Assembly (NCBI RefSeq): GCF_003384935.1
Contig: NZ_QTTQ01000011.1
Location: forward strand, 678,718-742,717
Origin: Lutibacter oceani
GTDB taxonomy: Bacteria > Bacteroidota > Bacteroidia > Flavobacteriales > Flavobacteriaceae
DNA: 64,000 nucleotides
Reading direction: 5' to 3'
Part shown: piece after piece, positions 46,200-55,202 of the stretch
Position numbering within the stretch: position 1 is the stretch's first letter
Layout: each line of letters opens with the position of its first letter
Notes under the pieces: generated by a model
The model's database searches: none
Told to the model about the DNA's origin: nothing
Seen by the model: only the letters and a program-made list of their open reading frames with translations
Translations under genes and position numbers: made by a program

Positions 46200-49115
46200 T
46201 TATGGATTTATTGTCCAAGAAGCAAAATACTGTGATCCAATTTTTCCATTACCCGGAGCACTAAAATATTCTTTCCCTCCTAGGTTTGCACCACCAATTT
46301 TAAAAGTAGATTTCCACTTTGGAACTGTATAGTTAATTTGTGCATCCACTACTGTTCTTGCATCAATCATAGCATCCGCAAAAGAAGATTCCCACATATA
46401 CTCATCATTCCAACGAAGATTAACTGCAAAACCTAAGTTTTCAATTAATTCCGTATTTCCAAAAGAAACTTTTACTTTATTTTCAGGTGTATTAAATCCT
46501 GCTTCATAATCTGGATCAGTATCTTGGTCAAAATCAAATTTTGCATAGGTATAATTTAAACCAAAGTTATAATTTCCAAAAATCTTAGTTGAAATTCCAA
46601 TGCTACCTCCATAAGAAGCAATATCAGCTGCTGAGTTTGTATATACTTGAAAAGGTTGATAATCTCCATTAGCTACAGCTATTAAAGCTGCAGGTGTTGG
46701 ACCACCTAATTGTGCAGGTAATGGAATTATGTCAGAAAAATCAACTTGACCATAATGTGGCACTATTACTGTTTTGTTTCCAATAAAGTCTTCATATTTA
46801 TTATAGTAAGCACTTGCATCTAAAGAAAATTTACCAAAACCAGCTCTATAACCAATTTCATACGCCGTAACTTTTTCTGGCTTAACATAATCAAAATTAG
46901 CAACTTTTAGCAATCCTGGATTCACTGTTCCTTGAGCTGCGCTGGCACCAAATGCATATAATGATGCTAATGTGTATGCATTTTCATAAGCTGATCTACC
47001 ACTTAATTGAACTGTACCTGGAAATCCTAATTGTTGTGCTGTTGCACTGTTTTGTAATGGATTTGAAGTGTACCTATCTAAATTATCAGGAGCAGAACCT
47101 ACTAAAATTGCTTGCCCGGCATCTAAACCAATATATTGATCTTGTGTTGTTGGATTTCTAAATCCTGTTTGAAAAGAAGCTCTTAAATTTCTAGTTTTTC
47201 CTTGTCCTAATGAATAAGATAATGAAATTCTTGGTGAAACATTTCCATCAAAATTTTTAGCTTTATCATAACGAATAGAACCAGTAAACTTTAATCTATC
47301 ATCTAAATATTTTTTTTGAATCTGCGTATAAGCTCCATATTCATTATAGTCTATTGCTCCATCATAATCTGTAAAAATAGTTCCGCTAGAGTTTAATGAA
47401 TATTGTCTCCAAGAACCACCTACTTGAATATCAGCAAAGTCAACTAACTTGTGGAAGTTATAATTGGCATCTGCATGATAAATTCTGGTATTATCTTGAA
47501 ATTTAGCTCCAGTTGCTAAATCTGGATCTGAAGCCACAGCATCTAAAGCTGCTTTAAATTCTGGAGTACCTGGCTGCAAAGTAACTGTTGCATCTGCGTA
47601 CTGTCTTGCACCGGCATGTAATTGAGATGAAGCTGCTGCAACATCAGCTGGAGAACCACCACCTGCAAGAATTTGACCTGCGCCTGTAGCATAAGCTCCG
47701 GCATAAGTTCCAAACCACTGTGAAGCATCTGCCTTATTCATATTAATACCTGCAAAACGCATATCATAAGAATCTCCTGCATCTTCATCAGTCAAATAGG
47801 CTCTCACAAAAAAGTCATCATTTCTAACTTCAATTTTGTGTTGTTGCATAAAAAAGTTTTTAATATTATATCTATTTGCTCCTTGGTAAATAGTATTTCC
47901 TTGCCCAAATTTTGCATTGTAAATAATTTCTAAATCATCTTCAAAAGGCTTATAATGCAAAGCAACATCTACTTTAGCACTTTCAGCTACATAATCCGTC
48001 AAATCCCTTTCTTTATAACCTGTTCTAGACACATTGTCTTCTGGTAATAATGCACTTGTTCCTGGAGGAAGCTGCCCTATAGCCTCTAAATATTGCCCAA
48101 CACCTTTAAGGTTGCCAAATGGTGTAGCGGCTAAAGTAACCTCATCTCCGTAAACATTTAATTGATCAAATGCTGTTTGTCCTGCTGCAACTGGTACAAC
48201 AGTATCTGCATTTCCAGCGCCATTATCTAAATATTGATTATAGTCGGTTGCATACCATTCTGTTCCTTTTAAGAAAGAAAAAGAAGCTTTTGCTGCAAAC
48301 TTTTCACTAAATTTATGAGCCATTCTAATTCCTGCATCAACAAAATTATTATCTCCAGCATCTTTAGATGAGGTAATTCCTGTTTTACCATAAACACTTA
48401 CACCACCAGAATTAAATGGATTTTTACTTGTCATAAATAAAATACCATTAAAAGCATTTGCACCATATAATGCAGAAGATGCTCCTGGTAATAATTCAAC
48501 CGTATTTACATCTAATTCAGACATCCCTAAGAGGTTTCCTAAATTAAAGTTTAATGCAGGTGAAGAATTATCCATTCCATCAACTAATTGCATAAAACGT
48601 GTGTTTGCAAATGTTGCAAAACCTCTAGTATTAATAGATTTAAATGTTAAACTGTTAGTATTAACATCAACACCTTTTAAATTTTCCAGTCCATCATAAA
48701 AAGTTGGAGATGAAGTATTCTTAATTTCTCTAACATCCATTCTTTCAATGGTTACTGGAGATTCTAAAATACGTTCAGGTGTTCTTGAAGCTGATACTAC
48801 AACCTCATCTAAGGCAGTAGCTGATTCATCTAAGGAAATTGACAATTCTTGACTATTTTGGGTTATCTCAATTTCAGTTGAAGAGTATCCAATTAAAGAA
48901 ACCTCAATTGAAAAAGGTGGGTCTTGGGCAACTTTTAATGAAAAATTCCCATCAAAATCAGTTGTAGTACCTATGGATTTATCAACAACTTTAATATTTG
49001 CACCTGGTATAGGTTGACCAGTTTTTGCTTCTATTACGGATCCTGAAATTGATGTTTGAGCAACCATCACAGAGCCTACAAATAGTGCAAAAAATACACT
49101 TAATAATTTTTTCAT
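46200..49115 (-). CDS. TonB-dependent receptor with carboxypeptidase-like domain
   Basis: The 971-residue protein has a signal peptide ('FALFVGSVMVAQTSIS') and an N-terminal carboxypeptidase-regulatory-like domain ('GSVIEAKTGQPIPGANIKVV', about residues 22-105). The plug domain follows ('EVVVSASRTPERILESPVTI', 'GFATFANTRFMQLVDGMDN'), then a 22-strand barrel ending 'YFASWTINP'. The plug starts 'ALDEVVVSA', the TonB-box region. It takes up a large substrate using TonB energy; no SusD gene is next to it, so it is not a polysaccharide-utilisation pair. Substrate unknown; siderophore or vitamin are options. It is monocistronic. Confidence 0.9.
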   Translation of the reverse strand: MKKLLSVFFALFVGSVMVAQTSISGSVIEAKTGQPIPGANIKVVDKSIGTTTDFDGNFSLKVAQDPPFSIEVSLIGYSSTEIEITQNSQELSISLDESATALDEVVVSASRTPERILESPVTIERMDVREIKNTSSPTFYDGLENLKGVDVNTNSLTFKSINTRGFATFANTRFMQLVDGMDNSSPALNFNLGNLLGMSELDVNTVELLPGASSALYGANAFNGILFMTSKNPFNSGGVSVYGKTGITSSKDAGDNNFVDAGIRMAHKFSEKFAAKASFSFLKGTEWYATDYNQYLDNGAGNADTVVPVAAGQTAFDQLNVYGDEVTLAATPFGNLKGVGQYLEAIGQLPPGTSALLPEDNVSRTGYKERDLTDYVAESAKVDVALHYKPFEDDLEIIYNAKFGQGNTIYQGANRYNIKNFFMQQHKIEVRNDDFFVRAYLTDEDAGDSYDMRFAGINMNKADASQWFGTYAGAYATGAGQILAGGGSPADVAAASSQLHAGARQYADATVTLQPGTPEFKAALDAVASDPDLATGAKFQDNTRIYHADANYNFHKLVDFADIQVGGSWRQYSLNSSGTIFTDYDGAIDYNEYGAYTQIQKKYLDDRLKFTGSIRYDKAKNFDGNVSPRISLSYSLGQGKTRNLRASFQTGFRNPTTQDQYIGLDAGQAILVGSAPDNLDRYTSNPLQNSATAQQLGFPGTVQLSGRSAYENAYTLASLYAFGASAAQGTVNPGLLKVANFDYVKPEKVTAYEIGYRAGFGKFSLDASAYYNKYEDFIGNKTVIVPHYGQVDFSDIIPLPAQLGGPTPAALIAVANGDYQPFQVYTNSAADIASYGGSIGISTKIFGNYNFGLNYTYAKFDFDQDTDPDYEAGFNTPENKVKVSFGNTELIENLGFAVNLRWNDEYMWESSFADAMIDARTVVDAQINYTVPKWKSTFKIGGANLGGKEYFSAPGNGKIGSQYFASWTINP

Positions 49116-49378
49116 AATATCTTATATAGTATTGATTAACATGGTCGCAAAATACAATTTTTTTCTAATTAACTTTAAAACAAGCAATAAAAAAAAGAAT
49201 TATGTGGAATTTTTGCCGTAAATAATTGTGAATATGATATTTATCATATAAATAAATTAAACTAAAATCAATTAATTTTAAAAATAATTTCACATAATTA
49301 ATATCTTTCAACCCTTCTAATTAACCTTTAAAAAAAATATCTTTGAGAATATTAAATCTTATTTAAATTATATTTAAC

Positions 49379-49386
49379 TATTTTTG
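49379..49386 (+). promoter_or_regulatory. candidate promoter of the 49411 gene
   Basis: TATTTTTG is 24 bases before the ATG at 49411. The remainder of the gap 49116-49378 is AT-rich and shows no gene or repeat. Confidence 0.45.
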
Positions 49387-49410
49387 CCTTAACTAAAAAA
49401 ACAAACTATT

Positions 49411-49845
49411 ATGATTAAAATGATTCACTCTTATTGGGCTTATATAGTATTAATTGTACTAATTTTAGCTGTTTTTAATGCAATAAAAGGATTTACCTCT
49501 AAAAAAGAATTTGGAACAAATGACTTACGAATATCGTTATTTGCCTTGATAGCTTCTCACATTCAACTAATTTTAGGATTTATCGCATATTATATGTCAT
49601 CCTTTTATGAAACTATGAGAGGTGTTGGAATGGGAGATGTTATGAAAAACAGTGAACTTAGAAAATTGTTGGTGGAGCATCCAGTAATGATGATTATTGC
49701 GATTATTTTAATTACTGTTGGTTTTTCAAAACATAAAAAGAAAGCAACAGCTATTGCAAAATTTAAAACTATTTCAATTTTTTACACCATAGCATTGTTA
49801 ATTGTTTTAGCCATGATTCCTTGGAATTTATGGTTTACAAACTAA
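49411..49845 (+). CDS. small four-helix membrane protein, function unknown
   Basis: The 144-residue protein has four hydrophobic segments ('YIVLIVLILAVFNAI', 'LFALIASHIQLILGFIAYY', 'MMIIAIILITVGF', 'FYTIALLIVLAMIPW') and a few conserved-looking histidines (His6, His53 in 'ASHIQLILGF', His89 in 'VEHPVMM', and one near 'FSKHKKK'). This suggests a cytochrome-b-like or heme-binding membrane protein. Annotations as a ribosomal protein seen for relatives are wrong in my view. It lies upstream of plsC and a desaturase, perhaps in one operon. Confidence 0.7.
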   Translation: MIKMIHSYWAYIVLIVLILAVFNAIKGFTSKKEFGTNDLRISLFALIASHIQLILGFIAYYMSSFYETMRGVGMGDVMKNSELRKLLVEHPVMMIIAIILITVGFSKHKKKATAIAKFKTISIFYTIALLIVLAMIPWNLWFTN

Positions 49846-49885
49846 ACTAATACTATCCTAAGCTTTTTTAGCTTAGGATTTTTTT

Positions 49886-50617
49886 ATGAAAAAAGTACTA
49901 TCCTATATATTATCTTCGGTATTCTATCTGTTTTATGGAAGTTTCCTAATTATTTTTCATGGGTTACAATGGCTTGGTTTTAATATTGGAAAATATAAAG
50001 GCCATAAAATAATGGTTGATTTAATGAATTGCACGTTAACCTATGTGCTTTATATTTTAGGCACTCGAATTAAATTTATAAACAATCATTCCATTCCAAA
50101 AAATGTACCTTTAATAATTGTTTCAAACCATCAAAGTATGCATGATATTTGTCCAATATCGTGTTATTTAAAAGGTTATCATCCTAAATTTATTTCAAAA
50201 AAAGAATTAGGAAAAGGCATACCAAGTGTCTCTTACAATTTAACACACGGCGGCTCTGTTTTAATTGACAGAAAAGACGCAAGACAGTCATTAGCTGCAA
50301 TTAGAGATTTTGGAAAATATATTGAAGAAAACAACTATGCTGCTGTAATTTTTCCTGAAGGAACAAGAAGTAAAGATGGAGTTCCAAAACGTTTTTCTGA
50401 AAACGGCTTAAAAATGCTTACCAAATTTGCACCTTCAGCCTATGTAATTCCTGTAACAATAAACAACTGCTGGAAACTAAATAAATTTGGAATGTTTCCG
50501 CTAGAAATAGGAGTAAATGTTACTTTTGAATTTCATAAACCTATAGAAGCGAGCTCTATGCAATTTGAAGACTTATTTCAAAAAGTTGAAAAAACTATTA
50601 AAAATGCCGTAGTTTAG
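49886..50617 (+). CDS. plsC: 1-acyl-sn-glycerol-3-phosphate acyltransferase
   Basis: The 243-residue protein has an N-terminal membrane segment and the acyltransferase motifs HxxxxD ('SNHQSMHDICP') and 'VIFPEGTRSKDG'. It makes phosphatidic acid by acylating lysophosphatidic acid. It begins 40 bases after the small membrane protein and is followed 26 bases later by an acyl-ACP desaturase, so the genes may work together to build unsaturated phospholipid. Confidence 0.94.
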   Translation: MKKVLSYILSSVFYLFYGSFLIIFHGLQWLGFNIGKYKGHKIMVDLMNCTLTYVLYILGTRIKFINNHSIPKNVPLIIVSNHQSMHDICPISCYLKGYHPKFISKKELGKGIPSVSYNLTHGGSVLIDRKDARQSLAAIRDFGKYIEENNYAAVIFPEGTRSKDGVPKRFSENGLKMLTKFAPSAYVIPVTINNCWKLNKFGMFPLEIGVNVTFEFHKPIEASSMQFEDLFQKVEKTIKNAVV

Positions 50618-50643
50618 CAACCTACTAAACTAAAATTAAAATC

Positions 50644-51639
50644 ATGTCATTACATAACATAAGGTTAGAAGTTATGCTAACCCTTGAAAAGAATATTGAT
50701 ACTTTTGTAGAAAAATTCTTAATTAAACCTGAAAAAATTTGGCAACCTACCGATTTTCTGCCAAATTCTCAAAGTGAAAAATTTATTGAAGAAATAAACG
50801 AAATTAGAGAATTATCTAAAGAAATGGACGATGATTTTTGGGTAGTTTTAGTGGGTGACACTATTACTGAAGAAGCCTTACCAACTTACGAATCTTGGTT
50901 GTTAGATGTTGAAGGTGTTTCTCAACACAGCACTAATGGCGGAGATAATGGTTGGGCAAAATGGATTAGAGCCTGGACTGGTGAAGAAAACAGACACGGC
51001 GATGTATTAAACAAATATTTATACTTATCTGGAAGAGTAAATATGCGTGAAGTTGAAATTACAACCCAACATTTAATAAGTGATGGTTTTGATATTGGTA
51101 CAGCTCGTGATCCCTATAAAAATTTTGTTTATACCAGTTTTCAAGAATTAGCTACTTATGTTTCACATAATAATGTTGCAAAAATTGCACGTAAAAACGG
51201 ACATAAATTATTGGCTAAAATGTCCAAGATTATTGCTGGTGACGAAATGCGCCACCATTTAGCTTATACAGAGTTTGTAAAACAAATTTTTCAGCACGAT
51301 CCAAGTGAAATGATGTTAGCTTTTCAATATATGATGAAACATAAAATTGTAATGCCAGCAATGCATTTAAGACATTCTTTTGAAGAAAAAGGCAGTTTAT
51401 TTGATCAGTTTTCTGTGGTAGCACAACGCGCCGGTGTTTATACGGGCTTTGATTATGTTGATATTATTAAAAAATTAAATGCTACTTGGGAAATTGATAA
51501 AATTACCGGGTTAACTGCTGAAGCTGAAAAAGCAAGAGATTATTTAATGAAATTACCAGACAGAATGTATCGAATTACTGAAAGAATTGTTGTACCAAAT
51601 ACAAAATATGATTTTAAATGGATGATTCCGTTGACTTAA
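50644..51639 (+). CDS. acyl-ACP desaturase (ferritin-like)
   Basis: The 331-residue protein has the two diiron motifs of the plant-type soluble stearoyl-ACP desaturase family: 'TGEENRHGDVLNKYL' and 'AGDEMRHHLAYTEF'. It also shows 'WARWIRAW'-like sequence ('GWAKWIRAWTGEEN'). It inserts a cis double bond into an acyl-ACP chain with O2 and ferredoxin. Adjacent to plsC, it suggests membrane-fluidity control. Length is normal for bacterial homologues. Confidence 0.92.
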   Translation: MSLHNIRLEVMLTLEKNIDTFVEKFLIKPEKIWQPTDFLPNSQSEKFIEEINEIRELSKEMDDDFWVVLVGDTITEEALPTYESWLLDVEGVSQHSTNGGDNGWAKWIRAWTGEENRHGDVLNKYLYLSGRVNMREVEITTQHLISDGFDIGTARDPYKNFVYTSFQELATYVSHNNVAKIARKNGHKLLAKMSKIIAGDEMRHHLAYTEFVKQIFQHDPSEMMLAFQYMMKHKIVMPAMHLRHSFEEKGSLFDQFSVVAQRAGVYTGFDYVDIIKKLNATWEIDKITGLTAEAEKARDYLMKLPDRMYRITERIVVPNTKYDFKWMIPLT

Positions 51640-51651
51640 TGTAGAATTAAT

Positions 51652-51690
51652 AAACCTAACAAGTCTCGAAGACCTGTTAGGTTTGTTTTT
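51652..51690 (+). terminator. palindromic element acting as terminator
   Basis: Arms AAACCTAAC/GTTAGGTTT (51652-51660, 51675-51683) with an inner GTCT/AGAC stem and T-tract after. Sequences of this kind, with AAACCTAACAGG as the arm, recur in flavobacterial genomes in my recollection, so it may also be a dispersed repeat. Confidence 0.75.
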
Positions 51691-51743
51691 TAAAGTTTGA
51701 TAACATGCTGAATCAAGTTCAGACTGACGTACTCTAAATTCTA

Positions 51744-52520
51744 TTATGTTATTTCAAAAGTATCTTTATCACTAAGAAAATTTAATTTGGTTCTAATTTC
51801 AGAAATATGATTTTTTTCTAAAGTTACAATTACAATATCTTCTGTATTTTCCTGAGTTTTCGCAACTTGCTCACCCAAACAATTATATGCCACCGAATGT
51901 CCACTGTATTCCAAATTATTAGCATCAACACCAATTCTATTTACACCAATTGTATAACACAAATTTTCTATTGCACGTGCTTTTAATAAAATATCCCAGG
52001 CAGAAATTCTTGGCTTAGGCCAATTAGCAACATATAAAAGTAAATCATACATTTCAACATTTCTGGCAAATACAGGAAAACGCAGATCGTAACAAATTTG
52101 AGGGCAAATTTTCCACCCCTTATAATCAACCATTATTTTCTCTTCCCCAGAAGTATAAACTGTGTGTTCTCCTGCCAAAGAAAATAAATGCCGCTTATTA
52201 TAAAACTCAATTTTACCAGAAGGATGCACAAATATAAAACGATTGTAAAATTTATTATTTTCTGAAATAATTAAACTACCTGAAATAGCAGTAAGTTTTT
52301 CTGAAGCTATTTTTTGCATCCATTTTACTGTATCTCCGTACATATACTCAGCTATTTTTTGCGGCTGCATACTAAACCCTGTAGTAAACATTTCAGGCAA
52401 AACAATTAAATCAACTTGTTCTGTAATCTGATTAATTTTTTCTGAAAAAAGCGCTCTATTTTGTTCAACATGATGCCAAACAATAGCTGTTTGAATTAAG
52501 GCTATTTTTAAATGTTGCAT
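51744..52520 (-). CDS. nitrilase-family omega-amidase (YafV-like)
   Basis: I take the ATG at 52520 (258 residues), where the sequence begins 'MQHLKIALIQTAIVWHH'; a longer frame to 52568 overlaps the neighbour's coding region. The Glu-Lys-Cys triad is visible: 'VLPEMFTTGFS', 'FYNKRHLFSLA' and 'CPQICYDLRFPVF'. Members hydrolyse 2-oxoglutaramate or 2-oxosuccinamate, the products of glutamine-linked transamination. It overlaps the aminotransferase gene by 13 bases, matching the known pairing of this enzyme with a methionine aminotransferase. Confidence 0.92.
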   Translation of the reverse strand: MQHLKIALIQTAIVWHHVEQNRALFSEKINQITEQVDLIVLPEMFTTGFSMQPQKIAEYMYGDTVKWMQKIASEKLTAISGSLIISENNKFYNRFIFVHPSGKIEFYNKRHLFSLAGEHTVYTSGEEKIMVDYKGWKICPQICYDLRFPVFARNVEMYDLLLYVANWPKPRISAWDILLKARAIENLCYTIGVNRIGVDANNLEYSGHSVAYNCLGEQVAKTQENTEDIVIVTLEKNHISEIRTKLNFLSDKDTFEIT

Positions 52521-53665
52521 AATATTTCGGCTGCTTTTTTTAAGGTTTCGTCTTTTTTTGCAAAACAAAAACGCAATACTTTTGTATCTAAATTATTTTC
52601 GTTAAAAACTGAAATTGGTATTGAAGCAATTTTTTGCTCTTTTGTTAATCTAATCGCAAAATCATAATCGCTTTCAATAGTTATATTTCTAAAATTCAAC
52701 AATTGAAAATAGGTGCCTTTTGAAGGAATAAATTCAAATCTAGAATCCTTAATCAAATTCAAAAATAAATCTCTTTTTTGCTGATAAAAATTCCCCAACT
52801 CCAAATAATTACTAGGTGTTTTTAAATATTCTGCCAATGCTACTTGTGTTGGATGATTTACACTAAACACATTAAATTGGTGTACTTTTCTAAACTCAAC
52901 CATTAACTCTTTAGGAGCTAAACAATACCCTACTTTCCATCCTGTATTATGAAAAGTTTTGCCAAAAGAAGCAGTAATAAAAGTTCTTTCCTTTAGCCCT
53001 GGAAAAAGTAATGCAGATTGATGCTCCTCACCATCAAAAATAATATGCTCATACACTTCATCACTTAATAATAAAATATTAGTATCTTTTAAAATTGCTT
53101 CTAACTGAAGCATATCTTCTTTTGTTAAAATTCTACCTGAAGGATTGTGAGGAGTATTTATTATTAGCATTTTTGTTTTTTCAGTAATCAAACTTTTTAC
53201 CAATTGCCAATCAATTTTAAAATCCTCAGGATTTAATTGTACTGCTATTGTTTTTCCTCCAAAGAGTTCAATTGTAGGCTCATAACTATCATACGCAGGT
53301 TTAAAAATTAGTACCTCATCATCTTTTTTAATAGTTGCTGCAATTATAGTAAAAATAGCCTGTGTTGCTCCTGCTGTTATGGTAATTTCAGTTTCTGGGC
53401 TGTATGAAACACTATATAAATTCTCCATTTTTTCAGCAATTGATCTTCGTAAACTAAATATACCAGGCATAGGCGCATACTGGTTTTTACCAGTTAACAT
53501 TGCATTGTTTACCAAGTCAATTAAGTTTTTATCACTTTCAAAATCAGGGAAACCTTGTGATAAATTAATAGCATTTTCCTGGTACGCCAAACCGCTCATT
53601 ACAGAAAATATTGAAGTTGCTACAGTTGGTAATTTGGATTGAAAAAATTGATTTTTTAATGTCAT
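52508..53665 (-). CDS. methionine/aromatic aminotransferase (YbdL-like)
   Basis: The 385-residue class I/II PLP aminotransferase shows 'INLSQGFPDFE', the 'NTPHNPSGRILT' motif, and the PLP lysine in 'TASFGKTFHNTGWKVGY'. The start 'KLPTVATSIFSVMSGLA' resembles the methionine aminotransferases that recycle 4-methylthio-2-oxobutyrate, with glutamine as donor. The gene after it codes for the omega-amidase that pulls this transamination forward. Together they close the methionine salvage cycle or scavenge 2-oxo acids. Confidence 0.92.
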   Translation of the reverse strand: MTLKNQFFQSKLPTVATSIFSVMSGLAYQENAINLSQGFPDFESDKNLIDLVNNAMLTGKNQYAPMPGIFSLRRSIAEKMENLYSVSYSPETEITITAGATQAIFTIIAATIKKDDEVLIFKPAYDSYEPTIELFGGKTIAVQLNPEDFKIDWQLVKSLITEKTKMLIINTPHNPSGRILTKEDMLQLEAILKDTNILLLSDEVYEHIIFDGEEHQSALLFPGLKERTFITASFGKTFHNTGWKVGYCLAPKELMVEFRKVHQFNVFSVNHPTQVALAEYLKTPSNYLELGNFYQQKRDLFLNLIKDSRFEFIPSKGTYFQLLNFRNITIESDYDFAIRLTKEQKIASIPISVFNENNLDTKVLRFCFAKKDETLKKAAEILCNI

Positions 53666-53771
53666 ACAAACTTTTTATTGAAAACTAAATTACAAAAATT
53701 AAAAGCATCTATACTTTTAAAACTTTATTTATACGAACAAAAAATAATATTTTTTTTAGAAAGAGTGCAAC

Positions 53772-55040
53772 TTATTTTGTGGCTTCATAATATTCTCTTT
53801 CCATACTTTCCCTAAAATCTGGATGTGCAATTTTTATCAATTCCGCAACTCGCTGATCAATTGTTTTTCCATATAAATTTGCCACACCATACTCAGTAAC
53901 TATATATTCAACGTGCGCTCTTGTTGTTACAACACCAGCTCCTTTGTTTAAGAAAGGAACAATTCTACTAATTCCTTTATTGGTAACTGAAGGTAATGCA
54001 ATTATGGCTTTTCCACCTTCACTTAAAGACGCTCCTCTAATAAAATCCATTTGACCACCAACACCTGAAAACATATTAGCTCCAATAGAATCTGCGCAAA
54101 CTTGCCCCGTTAAATCTACCTGAATTGCAGAATTTATAGCAACCATTTTTGGGTTTTGCCTTATATTAACCACATTATTTGTGTAGTCACAAGAACGCAT
54201 TTCAATAAAAGGGTTATCATCTACATAATCGTATAAACGTTTAGAACCTCCCAAAAATGTGGTTAAGGCTCTACCTGCATTAATTCCTTTGTAATTTCCA
54301 TTTATTACATCCTTTAAAATTAAATCAATCACACCATCTGAAAACATTTCAGTATGCAAACCTAAATCTTTATGATTTCCTAACCGTGACAATACTGCGT
54401 TTGGAATAGAACCAATTCCCATTTGAAGCGTACTTCTATCTTCAATTAATTCAGCAATATAATCTCCAATTTTACTTTCTATTTTGCTTGGTTCAGGCAT
54501 ATGAAACTCGTGAATTGGAGCACTTACTTCAACAAATGTATCTAGTTCTGAAATATGAATTAATCCTTCTCCGTGAACACGAGGCATTTTATCATTTATA
54601 TGCGCAATTACATGTTTTGCATTTGTAATTACCGATAAAATTGCTTCAACAGAGACACCTAATGAACAATACCCATGTTTATCAGGAGTTGAAACCTGAA
54701 TTAATGCAACATCAACTGGCAACACATTTCTTCTAAATAAATTTGGGACTTCACTTAAAAAAACTGGCGTATAAGATCCATTACCTGCTTTTAAAGTATG
54801 ACGCACATTTTTTCCAATAAAAAGTGAGTTTACATGAAAACTATCTTTATATATAGGATTGGCATAAGGTGTTTTTCCTTCAATATGTAGGTGACATACT
54901 TCAACATTTCTAAGTTCTTCATGTCTTGCAGACATGGCATCTATTAAAACTTGGGATGCCGCTGCAGCTGCCTGAATATAAACCCTGTCATTTGACTTTA
55001 TAACTTTTACTGCCTCTTCTGCTGATACTGACTTATACAT
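53772..55040 (-). CDS. acetyl-CoA hydrolase/CoA-transferase family protein
   Basis: The 422-residue protein is of the acetyl-CoA hydrolase/4-hydroxybutyrate CoA-transferase type: 'QMGIGSIPNAVLSRLGNHKD' in the first half and the Gly-rich 'FSGVGGQMDFIRGASLSEGG' with 'TTRAHVEYIVTEYGVANLYG' in the second, the latter holding the glutamate that forms the acyl-enzyme. It likely swaps CoA between acetate and another acid (succinate or 4-hydroxybutyrate). Substrate cannot be read. It is isolated, about 160 bases from the divergent map gene. Confidence 0.9.
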   Translation of the reverse strand: MYKSVSAEEAVKVIKSNDRVYIQAAAAASQVLIDAMSARHEELRNVEVCHLHIEGKTPYANPIYKDSFHVNSLFIGKNVRHTLKAGNGSYTPVFLSEVPNLFRRNVLPVDVALIQVSTPDKHGYCSLGVSVEAILSVITNAKHVIAHINDKMPRVHGEGLIHISELDTFVEVSAPIHEFHMPEPSKIESKIGDYIAELIEDRSTLQMGIGSIPNAVLSRLGNHKDLGLHTEMFSDGVIDLILKDVINGNYKGINAGRALTTFLGGSKRLYDYVDDNPFIEMRSCDYTNNVVNIRQNPKMVAINSAIQVDLTGQVCADSIGANMFSGVGGQMDFIRGASLSEGGKAIIALPSVTNKGISRIVPFLNKGAGVVTTRAHVEYIVTEYGVANLYGKTIDQRVAELIKIAHPDFRESMEREYYEATK

Positions 55041-55174
55041 AGTAAATTATTAAAAATTATTATTCAAATTTAATAAGAATACAATAAAAAAAAGCTGTTA
55101 AAAGTCACATTTTTTGCATTTTATTCAAAATCCATATATTTTAAAGGGTATCCGTATGTTTTCTTTTTTTGAAT

Positions 55175-55182
55175 TATCTTTG
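55175..55182 (+). promoter_or_regulatory. promoter of the map operon
   Basis: TATCTTTG, an exact match to the -7 consensus, lies 20 bases before the map ATG (55203). No TTG lies 19-21 bases before it. Confidence 0.55.
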
Positions 55183-55202
55183 CACAAATAATAAATAATT
55201 GA

